Counted from the first letter of the stretch, positions 24,279 to 32,650 are shown. The stretch is DNA of 37,443 nt from RGIG7213 sp045540335 (GCA_045540335.1 JAZQHC010000002.1:1-37443), one strand, 5' to 3'. Notes: generated by a model not told the origin, from the sequence alone. Numbers and translations are program-made.

Positions 24279-24622
24279 AATATTTTTTAACAGCATTGTT
24301 CTGTGCATTTTCAAGCATGGGTGTGGGCGGCGGCGGGCTTTTCACGGCGTATCTTTCTTTATTCGAAAATGCAGAGCAAAAAACGTGCCAGGGGATAGGA
24401 CTGTTCATTTTTATAGCATCATCTGCGGTATCCATTATATTGAATGCCAAAAAACGAGATATAAATTACCGAATGTGCGCATTTCTTTCGTTATGTGCGT
24501 GTGCCGGGGCAATACCGGGCGGCGTATTGGCTTCATACGTACCGCAAAATCTGATGCGGTTGATGTTTGGGATATTTTTGTTCGCAACATCGGTGCTTTG
24601 TTTTTGCAAAAAACGAAAATAA
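24260..24622 (+). CDS. TSUP permease, C-terminal half (TauE/SafE family)
   Basis: This 120-residue membrane protein of about four hydrophobic segments is the partner of the preceding gene. It repeats the half-domain motif as CAFSSMGVGGGGLFTAYLSL and has the internal GAIPGGVLASYVP resembling CAGGIAGALLL in the first half. The ATG at 24260 is preceded by AGGGGTGA (24245-24252) at seven bases, a strong sign of independent initiation. The two products would form an antiparallel or parallel heterodimer equal to one full TSUP carrier. No terminator hairpin was found after it. Confidence 0.84.
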   Translation: MQSIVVKYFLTALFCAFSSMGVGGGGLFTAYLSLFENAEQKTCQGIGLFIFIASSAVSIILNAKKRDINYRMCAFLSLCACAGAIPGGVLASYVPQNLMRLMFGIFLFATSVLCFCKKRK

Positions 24623-24648
24623 TTAACAAAATATAGCGTAATAAACTA

Positions 24649-24677
24649 TTGAAACGCGCAAATTTAAGTGATATAAT
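24649..24677 (+). promoter_or_regulatory. Sigma-A promoter for the DeoR-DUF4432-ABC unit
   Basis: TTGAAA (24649-24654) and a perfect TATAAT (24672-24677) are 17 bp apart. The leader to the start codon is about 90 bases, longer than at the other promoters here, and contains a TGTGA/TCACA palindrome. Confidence 0.83.
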
Positions 24678-24709
24678 TGCTTATAATTGTAACTTTCTAA
24701 CAATTTTCT

Positions 24710-24725
24710 TGTGATTTATTTCACA
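24710..24725. promoter_or_regulatory. TGTGA-N6-TCACA palindrome (CRP/FNR-type site) in the leader
   Basis: TGTGA (24710-24714) and TCACA (24721-24725) are perfect inverted halves with six bases between them, the consensus layout for CRP/FNR-superfamily regulators. It lies 33 bases downstream of the -10 box, a position that would suit repression. It could also be the operator of the DeoR protein encoded next. Confidence 0.5.
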
Positions 24726-24775
24726 TTCGGTCGGATTTCAAACCAAAAAAATACTTCGAAAGAGATTAAAAGCAA

Positions 24776-25543
24776 ATGAAAAAAGCAAGACATGAAATTA
24801 TTCGCCGTATGCTGCAAGTGAAGCCCTACGTTTCCCTTCACGAATTGGAAGAGGCTTTTCCCAACGTTTCGGGTATGACTTTAAGGCGCGATATTGAATA
24901 TTTCGAAAATATCGGTGAAGCCATAAAGGTACGCGGCGGCGCGCGAAGCATGAAATTTATTACTACTTCAATGGAAGACGCTTTCAGTTTGCGTCTTAAT
25001 TCAAACCTTACCGCAAAAGAAAAAATAGCTTCCGCGGCTTTAAATTACATCGAAACGGGCAGGTCTATCTTTTTGGATTCGGGTACTACCATACTTAAAA
25101 TGGCATCCATAATGCCCGACGAAAGACTTTCGATACTTACAACAGGCCCTAACATCGCGCTTGAGCTTGTTAAAAAAAGCCTTCCCATCATAAACCTTGT
25201 GGGCGGTATGATAAACCGCGATAACATTTCCATATCGGGAAGCCAGGCAATATCGTTTATTGAAAACATCAATATAGACACGGCGTTTCTCGTTCCTTCG
25301 GGATTCTCTATCGACAGCGGCTTTACAAGCGGTAACTACAGCGAATGCGAGTTAAAAAGCTACATTTGCGAAAAGGCACGCAGGGTAATAATACTTGCCG
25401 ATACTTCAAAGCTGGATAAAAATCTGCCTTATACGTTTGCAAAGCTTTCCGCAGTTGATACAATTATAACTAACGGAACAGTTTCGCCCGAATTTGCCGC
25501 AGCAGCAAAAGAAGCGGGCGTAAAAATACACATGACGAAATAA
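24776..25543 (+). CDS. DeoR/GlpR family transcriptional regulator
   Basis: This 255-residue regulator has the DeoR layout: an N-terminal winged helix (about 1-55) with a slightly unusual recognition region VSGMTLRRDIEYFENIG and the family hinge KVRGGAR. A DeoR sensor domain follows, related to phosphosugar isomerases, with SIFLDSGTT (about 83-91), LVGGMINRDNISISG, and the C-terminal phosphate-binding DTSKLDK. Such proteins usually repress sugar genes and respond to a phosphorylated sugar. It sits 12 bases before a DUF4432 aldose-epimerase-like gene, which suggests a sugar pathway, and is probably autoregulated. The ribosome binding site is weak (AGAG). Confidence 0.92.
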   Translation: MKKARHEIIRRMLQVKPYVSLHELEEAFPNVSGMTLRRDIEYFENIGEAIKVRGGARSMKFITTSMEDAFSLRLNSNLTAKEKIASAALNYIETGRSIFLDSGTTILKMASIMPDERLSILTTGPNIALELVKKSLPIINLVGGMINRDNISISGSQAISFIENINIDTAFLVPSGFSIDSGFTSGNYSECELKSYICEKARRVIILADTSKLDKNLPYTFAKLSAVDTIITNGTVSPEFAAAAKEAGVKIHMTK

Positions 25544-25555
25544 TCGAGGGGCATT

Positions 25556-26569
25556 ATGAAATACAACGAAGAAAAAAAGTATATCGGCCACATAAACCAG
25601 CTTTTTAACGTAAAGGAATACAGGCTTTGCGGCGGCTGGGCAGACGGCGTACGCGCGGTTGACGTATCAAACGGAAGCGGGCTTTCCTTTACCGTTTTGG
25701 TAGATCGCGCGATGGACATATTTCACGCTGAATACAAGGGCAAAAACCTGTGCTATAAAACCCCCGTCGGCATTAAAGCACCACAGTATTTCGACGTTTT
25801 GGGCGAAGGCTGGATGCACAGCTTCGGCGGCGGCTTTTTCGTAACCTGCGGGCTTGATAATATCGGTTCTTGCTGTAACGATCAAGGTAACGACCTTCCC
25901 TGCCACGGCAGGCTTTCCAACATTCCTGCGGAAAACTTCAGAATTGAACGCGGCGTTGAAAACGGTACGCCTTACGTAACACTGATCGGGCAGATGAGCC
26001 AGACTGTAATGTTCGGCACGCAATTGACATTAACAAGAAAAATAACGTGCAAATACATGGATAACAAAATAACCGTTAACGATACCGTTACAAACGGCAC
26101 TGCAAGAAGCACCCCTGTAATGATACTTTATCATTTCAACATGGGATATCCGTTGCTTGATGAAAATGCAGAGGTTATAATTCCCTCTTCATCACGCACG
26201 CCGAGAAGCGAAACAGCCGCAAAAGAGGCGGATATGTGGGATAAATTTATCCAACCCGAGCAAGGCTACAACGAAAGATGCTACTACCACAACGGTATGA
26301 AGGCGGAAAACGGCGTAGTAACCGTAGGGATAAAAAACAAAAAATCCGACTTGTTCGTTAAAATAGCGTATGAAAACAAAAATCTGCCTTGCTTTTTACA
26401 ATGGAAAATGATGGGCAAGGGTGAATACGTTTGCGGTTTAGAACCCGGCAACGCCACCGTAGATGGCAGAAGCGATGCCCGCAAAAACGGCACATTAAAA
26501 ACGCTTGAACCCGACGAAAGCGTAGATTACGCACTTGAAATAACGGTTGGTGAATACGATAAATTTTAA
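25556..26569 (+). CDS. DUF4432 aldose 1-epimerase family protein
   Basis: This 337-residue protein resembles the DUF4432 branch of the galactose mutarotase-like superfamily, which turns sugar anomers. Seen are VLVDRAMDIFHAEYKG, GLDNIGSCCND followed by LPCHGRLSN with a conserved histidine, YHFNMGYPLLD with the second histidine, and GLEPGNATVDGR with the catalytic-type glutamate. The physiological sugar is unknown for most members. No signal peptide is present, so it acts in the cytoplasm. The AGGGGC site at 25547-25552 is just before the ATG. It lies between the DeoR regulator and an ABC exporter, 18 bases ahead of the latter. Confidence 0.87.
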   Translation: MKYNEEKKYIGHINQLFNVKEYRLCGGWADGVRAVDVSNGSGLSFTVLVDRAMDIFHAEYKGKNLCYKTPVGIKAPQYFDVLGEGWMHSFGGGFFVTCGLDNIGSCCNDQGNDLPCHGRLSNIPAENFRIERGVENGTPYVTLIGQMSQTVMFGTQLTLTRKITCKYMDNKITVNDTVTNGTARSTPVMILYHFNMGYPLLDENAEVIIPSSSRTPRSETAAKEADMWDKFIQPEQGYNERCYYHNGMKAENGVVTVGIKNKKSDLFVKIAYENKNLPCFLQWKMMGKGEYVCGLEPGNATVDGRSDARKNGTLKTLEPDESVDYALEITVGEYDKF

Positions 26570-26587
26570 TAAAAGGGATAAAAATTT

Positions 26588-28513
26588 ATGAATATGCCCC
26601 CGCCCCCACACATGAGGCATCACAAAGTAAACGATCAATACAGAACCCCTCCGCCTAAAAGCTTAAAGGATATTCCGCGATATGTAAAAGAGCTTGTATG
26701 TACCTTTTTCTTCCGCTTGTTTTACATATTCAAGCTTGTTTGGGAAGCAAGCCCCGCGGTTTTGTTCGTTATGGTATTCACTGCGGTTTTCAGCGGTGTT
26801 ATGCCGGTTTTGATATCCTTGGCGGGAAAAGAATTGTTAAACAGCCTTGCAAAGGCGTACAACGGTGAAATAACTGCCTTTACCGTTATACTTTCTGTTT
26901 TGGTATTGCAGTTTGCATATTTGTTTATAAACGATGTTGTAGGCAGGGTAACCTCGATGATAATGCGTATTTGCAACGAGGTGGTTGCAAATCACATAAA
27001 ACTGAAGATAATAGAAAAATCCAAAGAAATTGACATTTCGCGTTACGACAGCCCCGAATTTTACGCAAAAATGGAAAATGCAAACCGTGAAGCAGGCACG
27101 CGCCCAATAGCGGTGCTTTCATCGTTTTTTTCCATATTCAGCTCTTTGATAAGCATTATAAGCTTTGTTGCGGTGCTTTTCGCAGTAAGTCCTTGGGCAC
27201 CGTTTATAATGGTGATAGTTGCTATCCCGTCAACGGTGGTAAGCTTCTTTTTCCGCAGAAAGAACGTTGACTTCATGTTTCGAAAAAGCAAGGAAAGACG
27301 GCAAATGTCGTATTATTCCGAAACTATCGTGAATAAAGACCTTGCAAAGGAAATAAGAATATACGGCCTTGCCGATACTTTTAAGGATAAATACAAATCT
27401 GTATTTTCAAAGTATTTCAAGGGCTTGAAAAGGCTTATCCTGGCAGAATTTTTCTTTAGCTTTATTATCGGCATGGTAAGCATTGCGGTAAACTGTCTTT
27501 TGTTTATATACATTGCAAGGGGCGTTTACGAGGGTGTTTATCAGGTTGGTGATTATTCGCTTTATACGGGCGCTTTAAACACGATATCAGCGAAAATAGC
27601 CGCTATAATCACTACTACGGCTTCTATTTATGAAGGTACGCTGTTTATAAACAACATGATAGCCTTTATGAAAGAGGAAAGCCACATCAAACCGTCTGTA
27701 CAACCGCCGCGGATACCGCAAAGACACGTAGCACACGAAATAACGTTGGAAAACGTATCGTTCAAATATCCCGGCACGGAAAAATACGTTTTAGAAGATA
27801 TATCACTTACCATTTCTCCCGGAAGCACGGTGGTGCTTGTAGGTTTGAACGGCGCAGGCAAAACAACGCTTGTAAAGCTGCTTACACGCTTATACGACCC
27901 TACTGACGGCAGAATATTGCTTGACGGGCACGACATACGCGAATACGACGTTAAGGCGTTATACGATATGTACGGCATAATATTTCAGGATTACGGCAAA
28001 TACGCCGTATCCGCAGAAGAAAATATTATATTCGGCGATATTGCCAAGCCGTTTAATGCAGCTGCCGCAAAGGAAGCGGCAAAAAGAAGCGGCGCAGACG
28101 AGTTTATTGCCAACCTTCCCGACGGATATCAAACCCCGCTGATGCGTTATTTTGAAGACAACGGTATAGAGCTTTCGGGCGGTCAATGGCAGAAGCTTGC
28201 CATTGCCAGGGCGTTTTACGGCGATTCTGACATACTTATTCTTGACGAGCCGACCGCATCGCTTGACCCGTTAGCCGAAGCGGAAATATTCAACCGTTTT
28301 GATGAATTGCGAAAAGATAAAACGTCTGTTTTCGTTTCGCACAGGCTTTCAAGCGCAACGACTGCAGATTGCATAATCGTTCTTGAAAACGGAAAGCTTG
28401 CGGAAATGGGCAGCCACAAGGAATTGATGGCGTGCAAAGGAAAATATTACGAATTGTTTTCAACGCAAGCAAAACGCTATGCCGACGCAGTACACGTTTC
28501 TTCAAACGAATAG
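26588..28513 (+). CDS. ABC transporter, fused permease and ATPase (exporter type)
   Basis: This 641-residue protein carries a membrane domain and an ABC ATPase in one chain, the half-transporter form of exporters that dimerise. After a proline-rich N-terminus come about six membrane segments (about 45-345). The ATPase domain has Walker A GLNGAGKTT (about 418-426), a Q-loop in IIFQDYGKYA, the signature LSGGQWQ (about 528-534), Walker B ILILDEPTASLDP and the switch VSHRLSS. The sequence SVFVSHRLSSATTAD and the layout suit lipid, peptide or drug exporters. A partner half-transporter is not adjacent, so a homodimer is likely. It follows the DUF4432 gene by 18 bases and ends at a clear terminator; the link to sugar metabolism is only by position. 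Confidence 0.93.
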   Translation: MNMPPPPHMRHHKVNDQYRTPPPKSLKDIPRYVKELVCTFFFRLFYIFKLVWEASPAVLFVMVFTAVFSGVMPVLISLAGKELLNSLAKAYNGEITAFTVILSVLVLQFAYLFINDVVGRVTSMIMRICNEVVANHIKLKIIEKSKEIDISRYDSPEFYAKMENANREAGTRPIAVLSSFFSIFSSLISIISFVAVLFAVSPWAPFIMVIVAIPSTVVSFFFRRKNVDFMFRKSKERRQMSYYSETIVNKDLAKEIRIYGLADTFKDKYKSVFSKYFKGLKRLILAEFFFSFIIGMVSIAVNCLLFIYIARGVYEGVYQVGDYSLYTGALNTISAKIAAIITTTASIYEGTLFINNMIAFMKEESHIKPSVQPPRIPQRHVAHEITLENVSFKYPGTEKYVLEDISLTISPGSTVVLVGLNGAGKTTLVKLLTRLYDPTDGRILLDGHDIREYDVKALYDMYGIIFQDYGKYAVSAEENIIFGDIAKPFNAAAAKEAAKRSGADEFIANLPDGYQTPLMRYFEDNGIELSGGQWQKLAIARAFYGDSDILILDEPTASLDPLAEAEIFNRFDELRKDKTSVFVSHRLSSATTADCIIVLENGKLAEMGSHKELMACKGKYYELFSTQAKRYADAVHVSSNE

Positions 28514-28525
28514 AATAAATAATCT

Positions 28526-28558
28526 TACCCGTACGTTTTTCCGTGCGGGTATTTTTTT
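28526..28558 (+). terminator. Rho-independent terminator after the ABC exporter
   Basis: A 9-bp stem (28527-28535 with 28542-28550, one G-T pair) with a TTTTTC loop is followed by ATTTTTTTAA. Confidence 0.9.
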
Positions 28559-28604
28559 AAGGATAATGTACAAAATTGCGTTTTTGTTCGGTAAGAAACA
28601 AAGG

Positions 28605-28631
28605 CGGCGTTTTGATTGTTGCAAATCGCCG
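28605..28631. promoter_or_regulatory. Imperfect inverted repeat over the -35 box of the metal ATPase gene
   Basis: CGGCGTTT (28605-28612) pairs with AAATCGCCG (28623-28631) with a single bulged base and a 10-base centre. It covers the -35 box at 28619-28624. A repressor such as a metal sensor could bind here; it does not match the ArsR/CadC or CsoR sites that I know. Confidence 0.4.
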
Positions 28632-28647
28632 ACACCGTTGATATAAT
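28619..28647 (+). promoter_or_regulatory. Sigma-A promoter for the metal ATPase gene
   Basis: TTGCAA (28619-28624) and a perfect TATAAT (28642-28647) are 17 bp apart, with the start codon 29 bases after the -10 box. Confidence 0.78.
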
Positions 28648-28676
28648 ACTATCAAACAGATGGATGGAGGTATATT

Positions 28677-30548
28677 ATGAAAAAAATCACAGAATTATTA
28701 ACCACCCCGAAAATGACGGCTTTAAGCGGTATTTTTCTATTTTTGGGATTGTTGCTTTCAATGCCGGACACGGGCATTTCGCCTTATTTAAATCCGTGTA
28801 TAATAACGGTGTTGATATCGGGCGTACCGCTTGTTTATGCGGCAATACGAAAACTGATATATAACAGCGGATTAGGCAAGATATCTTCGGCATTGCTTAT
28901 TTCCGTTGCTATGGCGGCATCTATTGCCATCGGCGATCTTTTTGCCGCAGGCGAGGTTGCTTTTATCATGGCAATAGGCGAGATTTTAGAAGATAAAACG
29001 ACGGAAAAAGCAAAAAAGGGATTAAAAAAGCTTGTTTCCTTAGCCCCTGCAAGTGCCAGAAGAATAGTAAACGGAAAAGAAGAGATAATACCTTCTAAAA
29101 ATATTTCAAAAGGTGATATAATCCGAATTTTGCCGGGCGAATCCATTGCCGTTGACGGTGTAATAATAAGCGGCAGCACCTCGGTGGATCAATCGGTTAT
29201 AACGGGCGAATCTCTTCCCGTGGATAAAGAAGCGGGAGAAGAGGTTTTTTGCGGAACGATCAACCGATTTGGCAGCATAGACGTGCGCGCCACGCAGGTT
29301 GGCAAGGATTCTTCGCTTGAAAAGCTGATACGTCTTGTGAAAGAAGCCGAAAAAAACAAAGCCCCCATGCAACGTATTGCAGATAAATGGGCAAGCATAC
29401 TTGTGCCCGTGGCTTTACTGCTTGCTGTTATTGCAGGCATAGTGCGCCGGGATATTACAGTAGCGGTAACCGTGCTTGTAGTGTTTTGCCCGTGTGCCCT
29501 GGTGCTTGCCACGCCTACTGCCATTATGGCTTCCATAGGGCAGGCAACGAAGCACGGCGTTATAATAAAATCAGGCGACGCACTTGAAAAAATGGGCAAG
29601 GCTAACGTTATCGCATTTGACAAAACGGGTACTATCACCTGCGGCAAGCCCGAAGTTTCAGACGTTGTTTCAATTTGCGACAGTCTTACGCAAGATCAAC
29701 TGCTTTACATAACGGCGTGTGCAGAAATGAAAAGCGAGCATCCGTTAGGCAAGGCCATTGTCGAAAAAGCAAAAAAAACGCAGGAATTACAAGCACCCGA
29801 TATTTTTGAAATGCAAGCGGGAAAAGGCATCTGCGCTGTAATCAACGGTAAAAAAATAACGTGCGGAAGCCGAAAATTTATGGCAGAAAATAACATTGAT
29901 ATTGAAAGCGACGGTCAAAAATGGTTTGATACGTTTTCAAGCATGGGTAAAGCCGTAGTTGCCACTGCAGAAAACGGCAAGCTTGTGGGCATTATCGCAC
30001 TTTCGGATACGTTACGCCCACACGTAAAGCAAACCGTTGAAAAGCTTTCCTCGTCAAAAATCAAAACCGTATTGCTTACGGGTGACAACCGCGCCTCTGC
30101 GGAATACTTTGCAAAGCAGGCAGGCATAGATATCGTCATGGCAGACCTTCTTCCCGAAGATAAGGTATCTGCCGTTAAAGAATTGCAGAAAAACAATAAT
30201 ACCGTATGTATGATAGGCGACGGCGTAAACGATGCGCCTGCATTAAAAACAGCAGACATCGGCATTGCAATGGGCACTATGGGAAGCGACATAGCCGTGC
30301 AAGCATCTGATATTGCAATAATGAACGACGATATATCAAAAATTCCGTACTTGAAGCGTTTATCAACAGCCGCGCTGAAAACCATAAAATTCGGTATTTC
30401 CCTTTCCCTTTTGATAAACTTTGCCGCTATTGCACTGTCATTTTTCAAGCTTCTTAACCCCACAACGGGGGCGTTGGTGCATAATCTCGGATCTTTCCTT
30501 GTAATATTGATTGCATCATTGTTGTACGACAGAAAATTTGACGACTGA
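28677..30548 (+). CDS. P1B-type heavy-metal-transporting ATPase without N-terminal metal-binding domain
   Basis: This 623-residue membrane pump has all P-type ATPase parts: the actuator loop with TGES (in VITGESLPVD), the P1B ion motif CPCALVLATPTAIM in the sixth segment, the phosphorylation site DKTGTIT, SEHPLG of the nucleotide domain, GDN and GDGVNDAP. There is no N-terminal heavy-metal-associated (C-x-x-C) domain. The CPC motif fits Cu(I), Zn(II) or Cd(II) subfamilies. However, the last-segment motif GALVHNLGSFLVIL is neither the zinc-type aspartate pattern nor the H-E-G-G pattern of P1B-4 pumps, so the metal cannot be called. GGAGG (28666-28670) precedes the ATG by six bases. It ends three bases from the convergent PiT gene. 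Confidence 0.92.
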   Translation: MKKITELLTTPKMTALSGIFLFLGLLLSMPDTGISPYLNPCIITVLISGVPLVYAAIRKLIYNSGLGKISSALLISVAMAASIAIGDLFAAGEVAFIMAIGEILEDKTTEKAKKGLKKLVSLAPASARRIVNGKEEIIPSKNISKGDIIRILPGESIAVDGVIISGSTSVDQSVITGESLPVDKEAGEEVFCGTINRFGSIDVRATQVGKDSSLEKLIRLVKEAEKNKAPMQRIADKWASILVPVALLLAVIAGIVRRDITVAVTVLVVFCPCALVLATPTAIMASIGQATKHGVIIKSGDALEKMGKANVIAFDKTGTITCGKPEVSDVVSICDSLTQDQLLYITACAEMKSEHPLGKAIVEKAKKTQELQAPDIFEMQAGKGICAVINGKKITCGSRKFMAENNIDIESDGQKWFDTFSSMGKAVVATAENGKLVGIIALSDTLRPHVKQTVEKLSSSKIKTVLLTGDNRASAEYFAKQAGIDIVMADLLPEDKVSAVKELQKNNNTVCMIGDGVNDAPALKTADIGIAMGTMGSDIAVQASDIAIMNDDISKIPYLKRLSTAALKTIKFGISLSLLINFAAIALSFFKLLNPTTGALVHNLGSFLVILIASLLYDRKFDD

Positions 30549-30551
30549 ATA

Positions 30552-31523
30552 TCATATTATTATTTTCGTCATCACGTAGCTTATCACCGCGCACGCGGGG
30601 AAAGTTATCACCCACGCAAGAACCATACTTTTAAGAAGGCCTCTGTTGATCTTCGCATCCGCTTGTAATAAGGATGCGCCGATCATTGCAGAGGCCTTCG
30701 TTTGCGTGGTACTTACAGGGCAAGCAAGCACACTTGCCAAAAATAAACACAACGCCCCCGAAATATCTGCACAAAAACCGCTTGTTTTATCAAGGCGCAC
30801 CATATCGCACGATACCGTTTTGATTATTTTTTTACCGCCGATTGCCGTGCCGGAAAGCATTAAAACAGAAACGAGAAGTATTACCCAAAACGGAATTTTC
30901 TGCCCATCAAGCACAAGCAAAAATATACCTGCAAATTTCAACCCGTCTTGCCCGCCGTGCATAAACGACATACAAGCACAGCCGATTATTTGCGCTTTTT
31001 TAAAAAACGAATCGCGGTTGTTTTTTAAAAATCTTTCGAAAAAACACCCTATCAAAAAGCCCAACGCACACCCGACAACAAGCGAAAACACCACCCCGAA
31101 AAGCGCTTTTCCCGCTTGCAAAACGTCCACCCCCGCAAATCCGCCGTGCGCTGCGCCCGCACCCAGAAGCGCCGATGTCAATGCGTGGCTTTCGCTTGTG
31201 GGCAACCCGAAGATCCACGCTGCACAAGACCACAAAATAATAGTTAAAAGGCAGGCAGAAACGATTTTTTCAACCCCGGTATGTACGTTTACCGTTTCTT
31301 TGATCGTAAGCATTACGCCGTTAAAGTATCTGCCCATTATCAAAACACCCAAAAAATTAAACGCACTTGAAAGCAAAATTGCAGACCTTATTTTTAGGCT
31401 GCCGCTGCTTATACATGTTGCTACCGAATTTACCGCATCCGTTGCACCGTTTACAAAAATAACGCAGCAGGTAAGCAAAAATACTGTTGCCGTGCTTAAA
31501 GAAGTAATACCGAAAAGATTCAT
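30552..31523 (-). CDS. PiT family inorganic phosphate transporter
   Basis: This 323-residue membrane protein belongs to the PiT family, which imports phosphate, usually as a metal-phosphate complex with protons or sodium. The two inverted halves are visible: NGATDAVNSVAT and GLPTSESHALTSALLGAGAA in the first half, SFMHGGQDGLKFAGI and ACPVSTTQTKASAMIGAS in the second. These match the duplicated G-x-N-D and P-x-S-x-x-H signatures, although the family's G-A-N-D asparagine is replaced by T-D in the first copy and Q-D in the second. No PhoU-like DUF47 gene, a common partner, is next to it. An AGGT site precedes the ATG at 31523. Confidence 0.92.
   Translation of the reverse strand: MNLFGITSLSTATVFLLTCCVIFVNGATDAVNSVATCISSGSLKIRSAILLSSAFNFLGVLIMGRYFNGVMLTIKETVNVHTGVEKIVSACLLTIILWSCAAWIFGLPTSESHALTSALLGAGAAHGGFAGVDVLQAGKALFGVVFSLVVGCALGFLIGCFFERFLKNNRDSFFKKAQIIGCACMSFMHGGQDGLKFAGIFLLVLDGQKIPFWVILLVSVLMLSGTAIGGKKIIKTVSCDMVRLDKTSGFCADISGALCLFLASVLACPVSTTQTKASAMIGASLLQADAKINRGLLKSMVLAWVITFPACAVISYVMTKIII
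30636..30698. repeat. Long imperfect inverted repeat inside the PiT gene
   Basis: The 10-base arms AAGGCCTCTG (30636-30645) and CAGAGGCCTT (30689-30698) are perfect. Inside them TGATC and CGCATCC pair with their partners around an 11-base loop, so 22 of 25 left-arm bases pair. No T tract follows on either strand. It lies in the last tenth of the PiT coding sequence. Confidence 0.7.
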
Positions 31524-31620
31524 ATGTACCTAAATTTAAACAAATTCTTACAATAATTTATATATAATTCAAAAGTATGTGATAAAATTATTTTGTATAT
31601 CATCAAGCAGGAGGTGCGAT

Positions 31621-32649
31621 GTGGCTTTAAAAACGGATATAATGAAGCAAACGAAAGAGCTTCTTTCAAGCGGCATGTCGGGCGCGTATCTGCTTTGGGG
31701 GCAAGAGGAATACTTGAAAAGGGCTTTTCTTTCCGACGTTAAAAAGCTTGTTTGCCCGGATGAAGATCTTATGCCCTTTAACATCACTACGTTTGACGGT
31801 ACAGACGATAAAGACGGCATTCTTTCCGCAATGGCTTCACCGCCGCAATTTGCAGATAAAAGACTTGTTATAATATACGGTACCGACTTTAAAAAAGGTG
31901 GTAAAGAAACGATAGACACCATGTGTGCCATTACGAAAAAAGCCGCCGACTATCCCGAGCTTACGTTGATAATATACCTTTATTCTCCGCAGTTGGATTC
32001 CGAAGCGGATGCAAAAACAAAATTATCGAAAATATCAAAAACATGTACCTGCGTAAATTTTGAATTTCTTCCGCGCGAAAAGCTGCTGAAATGGATATAC
32101 CGCCATTTCGTTTCCGAGGGAATGAGTGTTTCGCAAAATGCCGCCGCCCTTATTGCAGACAGGGCGTGCTGTGATATGAGTATCATTTCAAACGAAATAT
32201 CAAAATTATGCGCATATCTTCGTTACGAAGGGTTAAACGAGCCTACCGAAGAAATAATACGAAATATAACGTGCGAAAAAAACGTATTCGAGGCATTTTA
32301 TATATCAAACAGAATCCTGAAGCGCGACGTTGAAGGCGTGCTTTCATACCTTACCGACGCACTTAATAAAGGAACCGATGCCTTTATGCTGATATCAGAA
32401 TTAACAAGCGAGGCAGAAAGGCTGTACCGCATAAAATCCGCAATGAAAAGCGGTTTAAAATCGGCAGAAATTTCTTCAAGGATAGGAATGCACGAATACG
32501 CAGTAAAATTAAGAATGCAAGCAGTAAAGGATATAAGCGGCGAATATCTGTTTTCGTTTTTGGAAAAATGCTACCAAACAGACCTGTCGGTAAAAACCTC
32601 CGTTCAGGATGTCAAGCGCGCTTTAACAACGCTTGCGGCAAATTTATAA
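31621..32649 (+). CDS. holA: DNA polymerase III subunit delta
   Basis: This 342-residue protein is the delta subunit of the clamp loader, which opens the beta sliding clamp. It starts with the delta N-terminal AAA+-like fold (GAYLLWGQEEYLKRAF, giving the usual G-x-E-x-x-L pattern), LVIIYGTDF as the strand after the degenerate P-loop region, and a C-terminal helical domain with NRILKRDVEGVLSYLTDALN typical of the family. The GTG at 31621 is six bases after the perfect GGAGG (31610-31614), so I reject the GTG at 31579. An ATG two bases before it is in another frame. The 97 bases upstream hold a TATAAT at 31563-31568, but no good -35 box. The next gene starts two bases after the stop. Confidence 0.93.
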   Translation: MALKTDIMKQTKELLSSGMSGAYLLWGQEEYLKRAFLSDVKKLVCPDEDLMPFNITTFDGTDDKDGILSAMASPPQFADKRLVIIYGTDFKKGGKETIDTMCAITKKAADYPELTLIIYLYSPQLDSEADAKTKLSKISKTCTCVNFEFLPREKLLKWIYRHFVSEGMSVSQNAAALIADRACCDMSIISNEISKLCAYLRYEGLNEPTEEIIRNITCEKNVFEAFYISNRILKRDVEGVLSYLTDALNKGTDAFMLISELTSEAERLYRIKSAMKSGLKSAEISSRIGMHEYAVKLRMQAVKDISGEYLFSFLEKCYQTDLSVKTSVQDVKRALTTLAANL

Positions 32650-32650
32650 A

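Noticed and set aside
23886..24622. A single TSUP gene broken by a frameshift
   Set aside because: The second half has its own well-spaced AGGGGTGA ribosome binding site and ATG, and both halves are complete structural units, so two genes are more likely.
30646..31533. A 295-codon open frame on the + strand opposite the PiT gene
   Set aside because: It is antisense to a well-supported PiT transporter, has no ribosome binding site and its translation is a low-complexity Pro/Thr/Ser/Lys sequence typical of a shadow frame.
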